Shown: piece by piece, positions 1 to 8,666 of the stretch
How the letters are laid out: the number at the start of each line of letters is the position of its first letter
Position numbering within the stretch: the first letter of the stretch is position 1
Source: Nocardiopsis_B mangrovi
Lineage (GTDB): Bacteria; Actinomycetota; Actinomycetes; Streptosporangiales; Streptosporangiaceae
Length of the DNA stretch: 64,000 nt
Direction of reading: 5' to 3'
NCBI RefSeq assembly: GCF_042653925.1
Contig: NZ_JBHSFQ010000009.1
Location: 1 to 64,000 of the forward strand
Translations under genes and position numbers: made by a program
Notes under the pieces: model-generated
Told to the model about the DNA's origin: nothing
What the model saw: the letters and a program-made list of their open reading frames with translations, nothing else
Database searches by the model: none

Positions 1-190
1 TGGAGCGGTCGCGCATGCCCGCCTGTCCGTGTGCGCGGTAGCGGCCTGCCCAGCGCCTGGCGGTGCTCACGCTGGTCTGGAAGCGGTCGGCGGCGCGTCG
101 GAGCGGCCAGCCGTCATCGACCACGCATCGGGCCAAGGCCAGGCGCCCGGCGGGTGTGAGGCGGGCGTTGGCGTGGGTAGTGTGAGCCAC
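1..190 (-). CDS. IS481-family transposase, N-terminal fragment (cut by window edge)
   Basis: Reading from a GTG at 190, the first 63 residues begin VAHTTHANARLTPAGRLALA and continue with a helix-turn-helix (RRAADRFQTSVSTARRWAGR). This is the typical opening of IS481-family transposases, in which the N-terminal HTH precedes an rve DDE integrase core. Only the DNA-binding part is in the window, so the catalytic core and the intactness of the element cannot be judged. The call rests on recognition of the N-terminal pattern. Confidence 0.75.
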   Translation of the reverse strand, partial: MAHTTHANARLTPAGRLALARCVVDDGWPLRRAADRFQTSVSTARRWAGRYRAHGQAGMRDRS

Positions 191-312
191 GGAGGGCCTC
201 CTGACCTTCTACAGGTGTTGATCTTCGACAATCCACACCTATGTCGGAGGCCCTCTCTTGCTGTCAAATCGCCGCCGGGCTGTACCTAACCTCTGTGATC
301 AGTACATCTAGC
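1..312 (-). mobile_element. End of an IS481-type insertion sequence (partial)
   Basis: A transposase N-terminus reads leftward off the window, and the 120 bases upstream of its start are non-coding. A possible element end lies at 281-306, where TGTAC and GTACA flank the stretch as an imperfect inverted pair. The true terminal repeat cannot be proven because the other end is outside the window. Confidence 0.55.
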
Positions 313-322
313 CCCCACAGCA

Positions 323-353
323 AAGGCCACCACCCCGACGGTGTGGTGGCCTT
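323..353. terminator. Hairpin between IS end and fructokinase gene
   Basis: The arms AAGGCCACCAC (323-333) and GTGGTGGCCTT (343-353) are perfectly complementary over 11 bp with a 9-nt loop. It lies 12 bases beyond the fructokinase stop codon, so it probably ends the leftward sugar operon. Confidence 0.7.
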
Positions 354-365
354 CCCGTATGCCCC

Positions 366-1334
366 TCAGACCCGGAGGCGCATGGACTCGACCTCCTCGG
401 CGGTCGGGGGGTCGGCGCCGGGGCGGGTGACGACGCAGGCCGCCGCCGCGGCGGCGTAGGACAGCAGCTCCGCCAGGACGTCGGCGTCCAGGGCGCCCAG
501 GTCGGCGCCGCCGAGCAGGTCCGCGGCGTCCAGCCGCCACAGCAGCGCCCCCATGAAGGTGTCGCCCGCGCCGACCGTGTCGGCCACCTCCACCTCCGGC
601 GCCGCGACCGCCACCCGCTCGGCCCGGGTGAGTGCGACCGCGCCGTCACCGCCCTTGGTCACCACGACCAGCCCCGGACCCAGGTCGAGCAGGGACCGCG
701 CGGCCTCCTCCGTATCGGTGCCCGGGTACAGGTGGCCCAGGTCCTCATCGCTCACCTTGACCAGGTGGGACAGTCCCGCCAGCCGCTCGGTCCGCGCCCG
801 GCTCCGCTCCAGCGGGTCGATGACCGCGGGCCGCATGTTGGGGTCGAAGCCGATGGTCACCCCGCCGCGCTCGCGCTCGCGGCGCAGCAGCGCCTCGACC
901 GTGTCGGCGCCCGGCGCGCGCAGGGCCGCGATGGACCCGGTGTGCAGCGCCGTGATGGCGGGGTCGAGCCGTTCGGGGAGGTCGCCTTCCGTCCAGTTCC
1001 AATCGGCGGCGTCGCCCAAGCGGAAGTCGTAGGACGCCCCGCCGTCGGCGCCCACCGCCGCGATCGCCAGCGCCGTCGACTCCGCCGTGCGCACCAGGTG
1101 CCGCTCGTCGACGCCCTCGGTGCGCAGCCGGCGCAGTACCAGCTCGCCCATCGGGCCGCCGCCGGTGCGCGCCATCAGCGCCGTCGGCAGCCCCAGCCGT
1201 ACCGCCGCGACGGCGATGTTGGCGGGCCCGCCCCCGGCCACCGCGCGGAACGCGTCGTCGCCCAGGGGCAGGAAGTCCACGACGTTCTCGCCGAGGACGG
1301 CCAGCCGCGGCGCGGTCGGGTTCGGGGTGCTCAT
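366..1334 (-). CDS. PfkB-family carbohydrate kinase, probable fructokinase
   Basis: This 322-residue protein has both PfkB signatures: an N-terminal GGGPANIAVAAVRLG (about residues 35-50) and a C-terminal DTVGAGDTFMGALLW that carries the catalytic Asp and anion hole. Length matches fructokinases (about 300-330). It would phosphorylate a sugar, probably fructose to fructose-6-phosphate, in the cytoplasm. The start ATG at 1334 was chosen because homology begins right after it; the longer open frame upstream has no family similarity. It lies 43 bases downstream of an AGE-family isomerase gene in the same direction, which supports a sugar-isomerase/kinase pair. Other PfkB substrates are possible. 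Confidence 0.85.
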   Translation of the reverse strand: MSTPNPTAPRLAVLGENVVDFLPLGDDAFRAVAGGGPANIAVAAVRLGLPTALMARTGGGPMGELVLRRLRTEGVDERHLVRTAESTALAIAAVGADGGASYDFRLGDAADWNWTEGDLPERLDPAITALHTGSIAALRAPGADTVEALLRRERERGGVTIGFDPNMRPAVIDPLERSRARTERLAGLSHLVKVSDEDLGHLYPGTDTEEAARSLLDLGPGLVVVTKGGDGAVALTRAERVAVAAPEVEVADTVGAGDTFMGALLWRLDAADLLGGADLGALDADVLAELLSYAAAAAACVVTRPGADPPTAEEVESMRLRV

Positions 1335-1377
1335 AGGGCGGCTCCGTCGGCACGAAGGGCGGTCCGGACCGGGGCGC

Positions 1378-2616
1378 TCACAGGGCGGCCCCGTTGGCGC
1401 GGAGGGCGGTCGCCGCGGACGGGGCGGCGGGCAGCAGCGGCAGCAGCACCGCCTGGTAGGCGTGGTACAGGTCCGGCTTGCCCGCCCACACCGTGGCGGA
1501 GGGCGTGTTGTCCGGGGCCAGTTCGTGGTGCCAGCTTCCGCGCGCGGTGTCCACGAGGTACCGGCGCACATAGTCCCACAGGGTGCGGTACGCCTCCTCG
1601 TAGCGCTCCTCGCCGGTGCGGCGGCGCAGGGCGGCGGCGGTCATCAGGGCCTCCGCCGGGACCCAGTGCATGCGCTCGCGCACCACCGGGCGGTCGTCCC
1701 AGTCCAGTGTGTAGACGAACCCCGCGGCGCCGTCGACGTCCCAGCCGTGCGTGAGAGAGAGATCGAACAGCCGCTCGGCGTCCTCGACCAGCCAGCCCGG
1801 GGCCGCCTCGCCCAGCGACGCGTCGAGCGCGACGAGCAGCCGCGCCCACTCCAGCCAGTGGCCCACGGTGGAGCCGAACGGCCGGAACGGGTGGGCGGGC
1901 TGATCGCGGTTGTAGTCGAGCACCGGCTCCCAGCCGGCGGTGAAGTGCTCGGGCAGCCGCCACCCGTTGGCGGCCGTGATCCGGTGGATCAGCCGCTCGG
2001 CGATGCCCAGTGCCCGGTCCCGCCACACCGTGTCGCCGGTGGCGTCGGCGGCGGCGAGGAACGCCTCCACCAGGTGCATGTTGCTGTTGGCGCCCCGGTA
2101 GTCCTCGCACACGCTCCAGTCGCGGTCGTAGCCCTCCACGCTCAGCCCGGTGGCGGTGTCGAAGAAGTGCTGCTCCACGACGCCCAGCGCCTCCTCCAGC
2201 AGCGGCGCGGCACCGGGCCGGCCCGCCACCGTCGCCGACGCGGCGGCCAGGACGACGAACGCGTGGTCGTAGGCGCTCTTGCCGGTGGCGGCGGGTGCGG
2301 CGCCGGCGGCGTCGGTGCTGGAGAACCAGCCGCCGTGCTCGCTGTCGCGCAGCCGGCCGGTGAGGGCGGCCAGTCCGTTGTCGGCCAGGGGACCCGCACC
2401 CGGGATACCGCGCAGGTGCGCGAGCGAGTAGACGTGGGTCATCCGGGCGGTGATCCAGGTGTGCACGGCCGGATCGGCGCTGCGCCGCCCGTCGGCGTCC
2501 AGCCAGCCGAACCCGCCGCCGGGGAGGGCCGCGGCCATCCCGAAGTCGGTCAGCCGCAGCTCCTCGCGGTGCAGCCATGCGCGGTGGCCGGGCAGGTCCA
2601 CCCAGGCATCGGTCAT
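1378..2616 (-). CDS. AGE-family epimerase/isomerase, likely mannose isomerase
   Basis: The 412-residue protein belongs to the N-acylglucosamine 2-epimerase (alpha/alpha barrel) family. Visible family landmarks are YRGANSNMHLVEAF (His near residue 180), STVGHWLEWARLL (His near 252) and SWHHELAP (near 363), the His residues expected in the barrel of mannose and sulfoquinovose isomerases. The ATG at 2616 has an AAGGAG ribosome site. The next gene downstream encodes a PfkB kinase, so a mannose-to-fructose route feeding the kinase is inferred. Cellobiose 2-epimerase or GlcNAc 2-epimerase activity is less likely given the neighbour, but is not excluded by sequence alone. Confidence 0.8.
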   Translation of the reverse strand: MTDAWVDLPGHRAWLHREELRLTDFGMAAALPGGGFGWLDADGRRSADPAVHTWITARMTHVYSLAHLRGIPGAGPLADNGLAALTGRLRDSEHGGWFSSTDAAGAAPAATGKSAYDHAFVVLAAASATVAGRPGAAPLLEEALGVVEQHFFDTATGLSVEGYDRDWSVCEDYRGANSNMHLVEAFLAAADATGDTVWRDRALGIAERLIHRITAANGWRLPEHFTAGWEPVLDYNRDQPAHPFRPFGSTVGHWLEWARLLVALDASLGEAAPGWLVEDAERLFDLSLTHGWDVDGAAGFVYTLDWDDRPVVRERMHWVPAEALMTAAALRRRTGEERYEEAYRTLWDYVRRYLVDTARGSWHHELAPDNTPSATVWAGKPDLYHAYQAVLLPLLPAAPSAATALRANGAAL

Positions 2617-3375
2617 CTGAAGCTCCTTGCGTGGGAATCCCCGGTCTCGGCCGGGGAGGAGGAACGCGTCCTTGACTATCGCCGTGCGGCCTGCCGGCCG
2701 TGGCCCGCCGGTATCGGCCGCGCCGGTCCGGCGGTCCGCCGTGCGGGCGGGAAGCGGGGTCTGCGGGGCGTGGGTGAGGCCACTGGGCGCCACTCCGTCC
2801 TATGCCGTCGGTTCGGGGATGCGGGCCGTGAAGCGGCGGGATCACGCCCGCGAGGGCGGAGCCCCGCCGTGCACGGAGGGGGTCGGGGATGGCTCGGTCG
2901 GGTCCGCGCCCGCGCCCGCGCCCGGCGGACGGACGCGGGCCACCGCGATCGTAGCGCCGGGCCCCTCACCGGGCCCCGGCGCACCGCGCCCGGTGGCGCC
3001 CTGGAACCCCCGCACCCTGGTCGATGGCGAGCGCTTTTCGGATGCCGTGCGACCGCGACCGCGACCGCGGCCTCGTCGAGAACGAGAGCGCGGGGCGCGC
3101 GCGGGTGCGGGGCCGGCCCGCAGACGGCGGCGCCCTGTGGCCCCGCGCCCCGGGACCCCCGGCACCCACCCCCCCGGGGGGCCCGCCTCCCGCGCCGGTC
3201 CGCTGCGGGTGAGGGGCGGGTAAGGGGGCGGCGGGGTGGTGCGCGCACCACCCCTATTGGGGAACGCGTGCTCCTGACCGGACCGGCTCGCGTGGACAGA
3301 ATCGTCGTATGCCCCGGCGGTCTCCGCTCACCGCCACCACCCGCCACGGCCACGAGGGCCGCTAGGAGGCGCCAG
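2617..3375. other. Gene-poor 760-bp divergent intergenic region
   Basis: It separates the leftward isomerase operon from the rightward membrane-protein gene. Contents are very GC-rich with short simple repeats (repeated CCGCG-type units near 2906-2930 and CGACCG units near 3048-3070). Open frames here have no recognisable protein pattern. One perfect palindrome at 3233-3254 is listed separately. Confidence 0.5.
3233..3254. promoter_or_regulatory. Perfect 22-nt palindrome upstream of membrane-protein gene
   Basis: The halves GGGGTGGTGCG and CGCACCACCCC form a perfect uninterrupted palindrome about 120 bases upstream of the ATG at 3376. It may be an operator or a hairpin. The family of the binding protein is unknown. 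Confidence 0.4.
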
Positions 3376-4125
3376 ATGAACGCGCACGGAACCGTCCCCG
3401 CGCCCGGTTCGCCCGGCGCCCCCCTGTCGTCCGCGCCGGACGCCCCCGACCTCGTCCGCGGGCCGGTGGTGCGCCCCGGAGCGCTGTTGACGCTGGCCGC
3501 TCTGGCCGGGGTCCTCCTCACGCTCCTGGGCACCGGCCACACGCCGGGGCCGTGGTGGGCGTGGTTCCCCTTGACGATCGGGCTGGCCCTGCTCGCCGTG
3601 GGGACGCGGCTGTACGCCGCGCGCCCGCCCCTCGCGGTGGCCTCGGGCTGGATCCTGGCGGTCGGCGGCGCGTCGTCGGTGACGTCGGGTCTGCTGCTCC
3701 TCTACGGCGCGATGGACTACGGGTGGCCCGCCTACCTGATCGTGACCGGGGTGGCCGTGGCCGGGATGGGGATCGACCGGTTCGGCCGCTCCGGCCTGAC
3801 CGGGCGGACCGGGACGGCCCGGTGGGGGCGCTCGATCACCGGCATGGTGAACCGCCTGCACATCGTGTGGGGCCTGGCGTGCGCCTTCCTCGGGGTCGTC
3901 TTCGCCCTGTGGTTCGGCGCCGGAATGACCCTCCTCGGCGCCTACGCCCCTGAGCAGTGGATCGGCTTCGCGATGATCGCCGCCGGGGCGCACGCCGCCC
4001 TCGAGGGCGTCCTCTTCTGGACCGGCCGCCGCACCCGCGAGATCCTGCTGTCGGCCCTCATGCTCAGCGTCGGCCTCGGAACGCTCGTGCAGGGCGCCGC
4101 TCTGGCCTCCCTGACCCTGTCCTGA
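3376..4125 (+). CDS. Multi-pass membrane protein of unknown function
   Basis: The 249-residue product has a Pro/Ala-rich cytoplasmic-looking N-terminus of about 30 residues and then roughly eight hydrophobic segments (e.g. LLTLAALAGVLLTLLG, ILAVGGASSVTSGLLLLYG, LACAFLGVVFALWFG). The only sizeable polar loop is around residues 135-155 (DRFGRSGLTGRTGTARWGRS). No catalytic motif or named family was recognised. The ATG is preceded by AGGAGG at 3364-3369. A TetR regulator follows after 74 bases in the same direction and may control it. Confidence 0.7.
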   Translation: MNAHGTVPAPGSPGAPLSSAPDAPDLVRGPVVRPGALLTLAALAGVLLTLLGTGHTPGPWWAWFPLTIGLALLAVGTRLYAARPPLAVASGWILAVGGASSVTSGLLLLYGAMDYGWPAYLIVTGVAVAGMGIDRFGRSGLTGRTGTARWGRSITGMVNRLHIVWGLACAFLGVVFALWFGAGMTLLGAYAPEQWIGFAMIAAGAHAALEGVLFWTGRRTREILLSALMLSVGLGTLVQGAALASLTLS

Positions 4126-4171
4126 GTGTGCCGCTGCGGCGTGCGGCCGCCCGGCCCATCCGTGTGATCCA

Positions 4172-4191
4172 GATAACATTCACCTGTTATC
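4172..4191. promoter_or_regulatory. Inverted-repeat operator in front of TetR gene
   Basis: GATAACA (4172-4178) and TGTTATC (4185-4191) are perfect inverted copies 6 bases apart. The site ends 8 bases before the TetR start codon, the usual place for an autoregulatory TetR operator, and an AT-rich -10 element could lie within it. There is no Shine-Dalgarno sequence between it and the ATG, so the mRNA may be leaderless. Confidence 0.7.
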
Positions 4192-4199
4192 GTTGATTC

Positions 4200-4928
4200 A
4201 TGGACGAGCGGCGATCACGTACCCGGCAGCGGATCGTGGAGGCCGCGGCGGCGCTGCTCGCCGAGGGCGGGCGCGACGCGGTGTCCACCCGCGCGGTGAG
4301 CAGCGCCGCCGGGGTGCAGGCACCCGCCATCTACCGCCTCTTCGGCGACAAGCAGGGCCTGCTCGACGCGGTCGCCGACCACGCCTTCACGGCCTACCTG
4401 GAGGCCAAGACCTCGCGGGAGCCGGCGGACGACCCCGTGGAGGACCTGCGGCGCGGCTGGGACGCGCACGTCGACTTCGGCCTGCGCAATCCGGCGTTCT
4501 ACGCCCTGATGTACGGCGAACCCCGCTTCGGCGCGCAGCGGCCCGCCGCCCGTGAGGCCGCCCGGATCCTGCGCCGCCTGGTGGAGGCCGCGGCGCGGGA
4601 GGGGCGGCTGCGCGTGGAGGTCGAGGCGGCGGCCGGGATGATCCACGCCGCGTGCAGCGGGGTCACGCTGAGCCTGATCGCCGCCGGGCCCGCCGAGGGC
4701 GGCCCCGCGCTCTCCCGGCTCACCCGTGAAGCCGTCCTGATGGCCATCGCCACCGGCCCCGGGGCGACGGACACCGGGGAGCGCCGGACGGCCGCGCGGG
4801 CCGTCGCCATGAAGGCGGTCCTGCCTGAGGTGGGACCGGCACTGACCCCCGCCGAACACCGGCTGCTCGCCGAGTGGCTCGACAGGGTGGCGCGGGCCGA
4901 CGTCCCGGAAGGCGGCCCGCCGGCCTGA
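4200..4928 (+). CDS. TetR-family transcriptional regulator
   Basis: The 242-residue protein has an N-terminal TetR HTH (RQRIVEAAAALLAEGG...STRAVSSAAGVQAPAIYRLFGDK, residues about 8-55) followed by a helical ligand-binding domain with FALMYG-like FYALMYGEPRF near residue 100. The C-terminus is longer than in most TetR proteins, ending in a helical extension after residue 190. A perfect inverted repeat sits just upstream, so autoregulation is likely. The upstream membrane-protein gene may be a target. The ligand is unknown. Confidence 0.88.
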   Translation: MDERRSRTRQRIVEAAAALLAEGGRDAVSTRAVSSAAGVQAPAIYRLFGDKQGLLDAVADHAFTAYLEAKTSREPADDPVEDLRRGWDAHVDFGLRNPAFYALMYGEPRFGAQRPAAREAARILRRLVEAAAREGRLRVEVEAAAGMIHAACSGVTLSLIAAGPAEGGPALSRLTREAVLMAIATGPGATDTGERRTAARAVAMKAVLPEVGPALTPAEHRLLAEWLDRVARADVPEGGPPA

Positions 4929-5547
4929 CCCCGGGACCCCGCGGAACGGGCGGTGTGAACGCACGCCGCCCCCTTCGGGGCGGCGCACCTCTCGTGCGGG
5001 CAGAGCAGTGCCGCCGGAGTCTCTCCTCTCCCGCGGCACGCCGCACGGTTCCGCTCGACAGCCGGAACGGCAAACGGCACCTGTTCAGGAGATCCGTAAT
5101 CCATCGGAGTGGAAACCCGAAACAGGCGGAATTCTCCGCCCCTCTGACGTGGACAATCTATCGTGCGGGACGAAGACCACAACTTATGAACGCGAATAAA
5201 CGCACGTCATCGATTTTCGACGGCCCTGGACGGGCGTAAACGACGTTCAACGGAGAACACCGCAGAGCGGACGTGAACCGGAAGAAACGCGCGCCACCTG
5301 ATAAAACAGACGACTTCGGGCGCTGACCCACCGGCTCCTATTGCGCACCCGGAGCGATCAGGTACCGTCTGGCCAGCGGGTCGCACATCGGCCGGGTTCT
5401 CTCTCCATTGCCCGGCCGCGCGAGAATACGCGATCCCATTCCACTCGACATCCGATTCCCTGAGAACGAGGACATCGTGTTCCCCGAAACCACCTCCGGC
5501 GCCGGTCCCGCCCGGTCCGCCGCCTGTTCCGCCCGGATGGAGGCGCG
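4929..5547. other. 619-bp intergenic region with a comparatively AT-rich core
   Basis: After a terminator hairpin, the stretch from about 5090 to 5300 is noticeably lower in GC than its surroundings and contains no recognisable coding pattern. It probably holds the promoter of the HTH gene at 5548. I see no RNA gene or repeat structure in it. Confidence 0.45.
4964..4985. terminator. Hairpin after TetR gene
   Basis: CGCCGCCCC (4964-4972) and GGGGCGGCG (4977-4985) pair over 9 bp around a CTTC loop, 35 bases after the TetR stop codon. There is no T-tract, as is common in actinomycetes. Confidence 0.6.
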
Positions 5548-6117
5548 ATGAACGCTGCGGACTTATTGGACCCGACCGGCCCCAACGAGTCGATGCGGCG
5601 GTCTTTGCGGCCCACCGTCTACCGGGTGGCGCGCGATGCCCAGCCGCGCAATGTCCGACGGGGCCGCGACGGCCACTACTACGGCGAGGTGCGCCTGGTC
5701 GCCGAGACCGCCGAATCCGCGGACCCGCGGCACGGCGTTCGCGACGGCGGGGGCCAGCCGCCCCGGCCCCGGCCCCCCGCCGTGCGCGACATCGAAGGCC
5801 ACGACCAGCGCCCCGATCCCATGCAGGCGACGACCATCGGCGCCTATGTGGGGGCCATGCGGGAACTCCAGGCGTGGGCCGATCTCTCCTACCGCGACCT
5901 TGAGCGGTTCTGCGGCGGTGTCTGCGCCTACAGCACCTTCTGGAAGGCGCTGCGCGACGACACCCGGCTGCCCAAGCTCGTCCTGGTCAACGCCCTGGTG
6001 GTCGCCTGCGGCGGGACCGAGGACGACTACCAGCGCTGGGCGACCGCCTGGCGCAGGATCAAGCGGGCCGACGCCCTCAAGGCGGCCGGCGCCGACCTCC
6101 CGCCCGGCGCCTGGTGA
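5548..6117 (+). CDS. Small HTH-containing protein, unknown function
   Basis: The 189-residue protein starts at an ATG preceded by GGAGG (5539-5543). Residues about 1-85 are polar, proline-rich and unrecognised. The C-terminal half (about 92-180) looks like the short actinobacterial Xre-type domain: YVGAMRELQAWADLSYRDLE, then a second helix STFWKALRDDTRLPKLVLVNALVVACGG and W-rich tail. Proteins of this type usually precede signalling or WD40-like domains, but here it stands alone. DNA binding is inferred from pattern only. Confidence 0.6.
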   Translation: MNAADLLDPTGPNESMRRSLRPTVYRVARDAQPRNVRRGRDGHYYGEVRLVAETAESADPRHGVRDGGGQPPRPRPPAVRDIEGHDQRPDPMQATTIGAYVGAMRELQAWADLSYRDLERFCGGVCAYSTFWKALRDDTRLPKLVLVNALVVACGGTEDDYQRWATAWRRIKRADALKAAGADLPPGAW

Positions 6118-6123
6118 CCCCCG

Positions 6124-6192
6124 CGCCCCTATCGGTGCCCGGCTCGCGGCCCGCCCCGGCGGGCGCGGCGGTGGCGGGCACCGATAGGGGCG
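6124..6192. terminator. 18-bp perfect hairpin between convergent genes
   Basis: CGCCCCTATCGGTGCCCG (6124-6141) is perfectly complementary to 6175-6192, with a 33-base loop that can itself fold. It sits between the convergent HTH and P450 genes and probably terminates both. Confidence 0.75.
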
Positions 6193-6270
6193 GCGGACAC
6201 GGCCGCCGCCGTCGCCGGCGGCCGGACGGGGCGGGCCCCCGGCGGCCGTCCACCACCCGGGCCCCGGGTT

Positions 6271-7527
6271 TCAGGGACGCAGCCGCACGGGGAGGGTCTT
6301 CCAGCCGCGCGCGTGCGTGCGATCGACCTGGGGGAGAGCGGGCAGCGATCCCCGCGTGATCCCCGGGAAGTGGGCCAGGAACCGGGCGAGCATGACCTGC
6401 GCCTCCAGCCGGGCCAGCTGGTCGCCGATGCAGTGGTGCTGCCCGGGCGCGAACGACACATGGGCGGGCGCGTCGCCGCGGGTGAACCGGTCGATCCGGA
6501 AGACGTCGGGCTCGGTGAACACCCGCGGATCGCGGTTGGCCGCGGGGATGGCCTGGACGACCGGGGTCCCCCGGGGCACGTCGTGCCCGCCCAGTTCGAC
6601 ATCGCGGAGCGCGACCCGGCAGGTCATGTGCAGCGGGGGCGCGAAGCGCAGGACCTCCTCGACCGCGGCGCCGAGGCGCCCGGGCTCATCGGCCAGCCGG
6701 GTCCGCACGTCGGGCAGGTCCAGCAGCAGGTTGACGGCGTTGCCCAGCAGGTTCGAGGTCGCGTCGTTGCCGGCCGTCAGGATCAGGACGAGCTGGGCCA
6801 GGACATCGGGGTCGCCATCGGCGTGGGCGGGGGCGAACTCCGGACTGCGCGCGAGCGCGGAGATCAGGTCCGTCCCCGGGACGCGCCGCCGTGCGCGCAG
6901 TGCGGCGCGCAGGTAGTCGACGAGCTCGTTCGCGGGCGCGACCTCGGGCGGGCTGGGCCGTCCCGACACCGGGCAGGGCGGCGTGGCGGATGCGGACAGC
7001 AGCGCCTGGCACCAGGAACGGAAGCGGTCGCGGTCGGCGGGGTCGATTCCGAGGATCCGCGCGCTCACCGCTATGGGCACCTCGGCGGCGACCTCGCGCA
7101 TGAACTCGATCTCGGTGTGGCCGCGCAGGAAGATCCGTGCGATGACGTCGTCGGACGCGTGCCGTACGCACCCGTGGACGCGCTCGGCGGCCGGGCCGGC
7201 GAAGGCCGTCTTGAGCGCCCGCCGCAGCCGCTTGTGCTCCGCGCCGTCGCGGAAGACGGCCTGGCGCGACCAGATGTCGACGAACCGGCGCTGTTCGGGA
7301 TCGGCGGGGTCGTGCACGGCGGCGGAGGTCGACCGGAAGTCCGCGGCACCGAAGGTCTCGGGGGAGTGGTGGATGCGGGTGATGTCGGCGTGCCGGAAGC
7401 ACAGGTAGGCGCCGCGGGTGCCGATGCCATCGAAGAAGTGCACGCCGGTCCCGGACTCCCGCAGGCGTTCGTAGAGCGGCCAGGGGTCCTCGTGCCCCCG
7501 CAGCAGGCGTTCGATCAGATCGTCCAC
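6271..7527 (-). CDS. Cytochrome P450
   Basis: The 418-residue protein has all core P450 landmarks: I-helix oxygen-activation motif TAGNDATSN (about residues 250-258), the ExxR pair in AAVEEVLRFAPP, and the heme loop FAPGQHHCIGDQLARLE with the thiolate Cys near 366. Length is normal for soluble bacterial class I P450s. The start is a GTG at 7527. No ferredoxin or reductase gene is adjacent. It is divergent from a TetR regulator with a perfect palindrome between them, which suggests induction by its substrate. It could be biosynthetic or catabolic; the substrate is unknown. Confidence 0.92.
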   Translation of the reverse strand: MDDLIERLLRGHEDPWPLYERLRESGTGVHFFDGIGTRGAYLCFRHADITRIHHSPETFGAADFRSTSAAVHDPADPEQRRFVDIWSRQAVFRDGAEHKRLRRALKTAFAGPAAERVHGCVRHASDDVIARIFLRGHTEIEFMREVAAEVPIAVSARILGIDPADRDRFRSWCQALLSASATPPCPVSGRPSPPEVAPANELVDYLRAALRARRRVPGTDLISALARSPEFAPAHADGDPDVLAQLVLILTAGNDATSNLLGNAVNLLLDLPDVRTRLADEPGRLGAAVEEVLRFAPPLHMTCRVALRDVELGGHDVPRGTPVVQAIPAANRDPRVFTEPDVFRIDRFTRGDAPAHVSFAPGQHHCIGDQLARLEAQVMLARFLAHFPGITRGSLPALPQVDRTHARGWKTLPVRLRP

Positions 7528-7747
7528 TGCGGCCGCCCGCCGGTGCGGAGGGGCGGGGCGGGCAGGGGGCGCGCGGCCGCGCGCCCAAGTGCCGGGTGGG
7601 GAGGGGATCCGGCCGCCACGTCGCCTCGTGGGCGGCGCGCCACCCGACGCGTCATACTAGTGCTCCTCTGCGGCAGCGGACGGGAGTGTTCCGGTCGTCT
7701 CCGATGTCCCTGGCTGTGCGAGGCATTCTCCAGCATGGAAGAATGTT

Positions 7748-7765
7748 TTTCAATACGTATTGAAA
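7748..7765. promoter_or_regulatory. 18-bp perfect palindromic operator between P450 and TetR genes
   Basis: TTTCAATAC followed immediately by GTATTGAAA is a perfect palindrome in the divergent P450/TetR intergenic region, 54 bases before the favoured TetR start. It is much more AT-rich than its surroundings, as expected of an operator overlapping a promoter. Confidence 0.75.
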
Positions 7766-7819
7766 TATCTCGCCCGCCGCTTTCCGATCACGACGCGTGC
7801 GGGCGGGGCCGGGCCGGAT

Positions 7820-8530
7820 ATGGGGGCCGAAGGCGTGCAGGGGGACACGGGTGGAAACGACATTGCCAGATCCTGGGACCGTCGGCCACGGGAACGGCGC
7901 AAACCGGCCACGCGGGAGAAGATCCTGCGCGCCGCGGAGGAATTCCTGGAGGGCGGCGGATCGCTGGCCGATCTGACCCTCACCGGGATCGCCCGCGAGG
8001 TCGGGGTGCACCAGGCGAGCCTCTACTACTACTTCGGCGACAAGTACGAGCTCATCGCCGAACTGATGAACATCCGCAACCTGCTCGCCGAGGCGCAGGA
8101 GCCGCAGGAGGGGGAGGACTTCGCCGCCTTCTTCGAGCGCCACTTCGACGCACTGCTGGCGCAGTGGGCCACGCAGCCGCGCATCGTGCAGGCGGGGGTC
8201 GACCTCATCGTGGCCGATCCCCGGTACCTCGCCGAATGGAGGCGGTACATGGAGTCGTGGGTCCCGCCGATGGCACGGGTCGCGCGCGCCGACCCCCGGT
8301 ACAGCCCCGCCGCCCACCAAAGCGATCTGGAGGAGGTCCTCACGGTCTTCATGTGGACCGTCGAGCGCAACTGCTACATGCTCTTCACCGTCCCGCCGTG
8401 GCCCGACCGGGCCCGGATCGCACGGCGCAAGGAGGCCCTCCTCCAGTCCCTCCTCGCGTCCCTCGGCTACCCGGCCGCGCCCGCGCCGGGCGGCCCGGAC
8501 CCGTCCCGGGGGGCGGCCACCGGAGAGTGA
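7820..8530 (+). CDS. TetR-family regulator of the divergent P450
   Basis: The 236-residue protein has a TetR HTH at about residues 25-70 (ATREKILRAAEEFLEGGG...TGIAREVGVHQASLYYYFGDK) and a helical C-terminal domain. The ATG at 7820 was chosen because an upstream TTG (7760) falls inside the palindrome at 7748-7765; a GTG at 7835 is another option. Its position divergent to the P450 with an operator between makes it the likely local repressor. The effector is unknown. Confidence 0.88.
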   Translation: MGAEGVQGDTGGNDIARSWDRRPRERRKPATREKILRAAEEFLEGGGSLADLTLTGIAREVGVHQASLYYYFGDKYELIAELMNIRNLLAEAQEPQEGEDFAAFFERHFDALLAQWATQPRIVQAGVDLIVADPRYLAEWRRYMESWVPPMARVARADPRYSPAAHQSDLEEVLTVFMWTVERNCYMLFTVPPWPDRARIARRKEALLQSLLASLGYPAAPAPGGPDPSRGAATGE

Positions 8531-8666
8531 GCCGCCCCGCCCCAGGGCACCGGGTGGCCGGGCCCGATCGCGCGTCGGCGCCGGGACGCTCCGCCACCTC
8601 CGTACGGGCCGGAGAACACGCGGGTCAGGGGGCGGGCGCCCGAGCCGATGGGGTAGAACGTCAGTC

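Noticed and set aside
29..289. Open frame antisense to the IS481 transposase start
   Set aside because: It is a shadow of the transposase frame, and the translation has no family pattern.
1087..3375. Very long rightward open frame running into the membrane-protein gene
   Set aside because: Its first 760 residues are antisense to the sugar isomerase and kinase genes and are low-complexity; the real gene begins at 3376 after AGGAGG.
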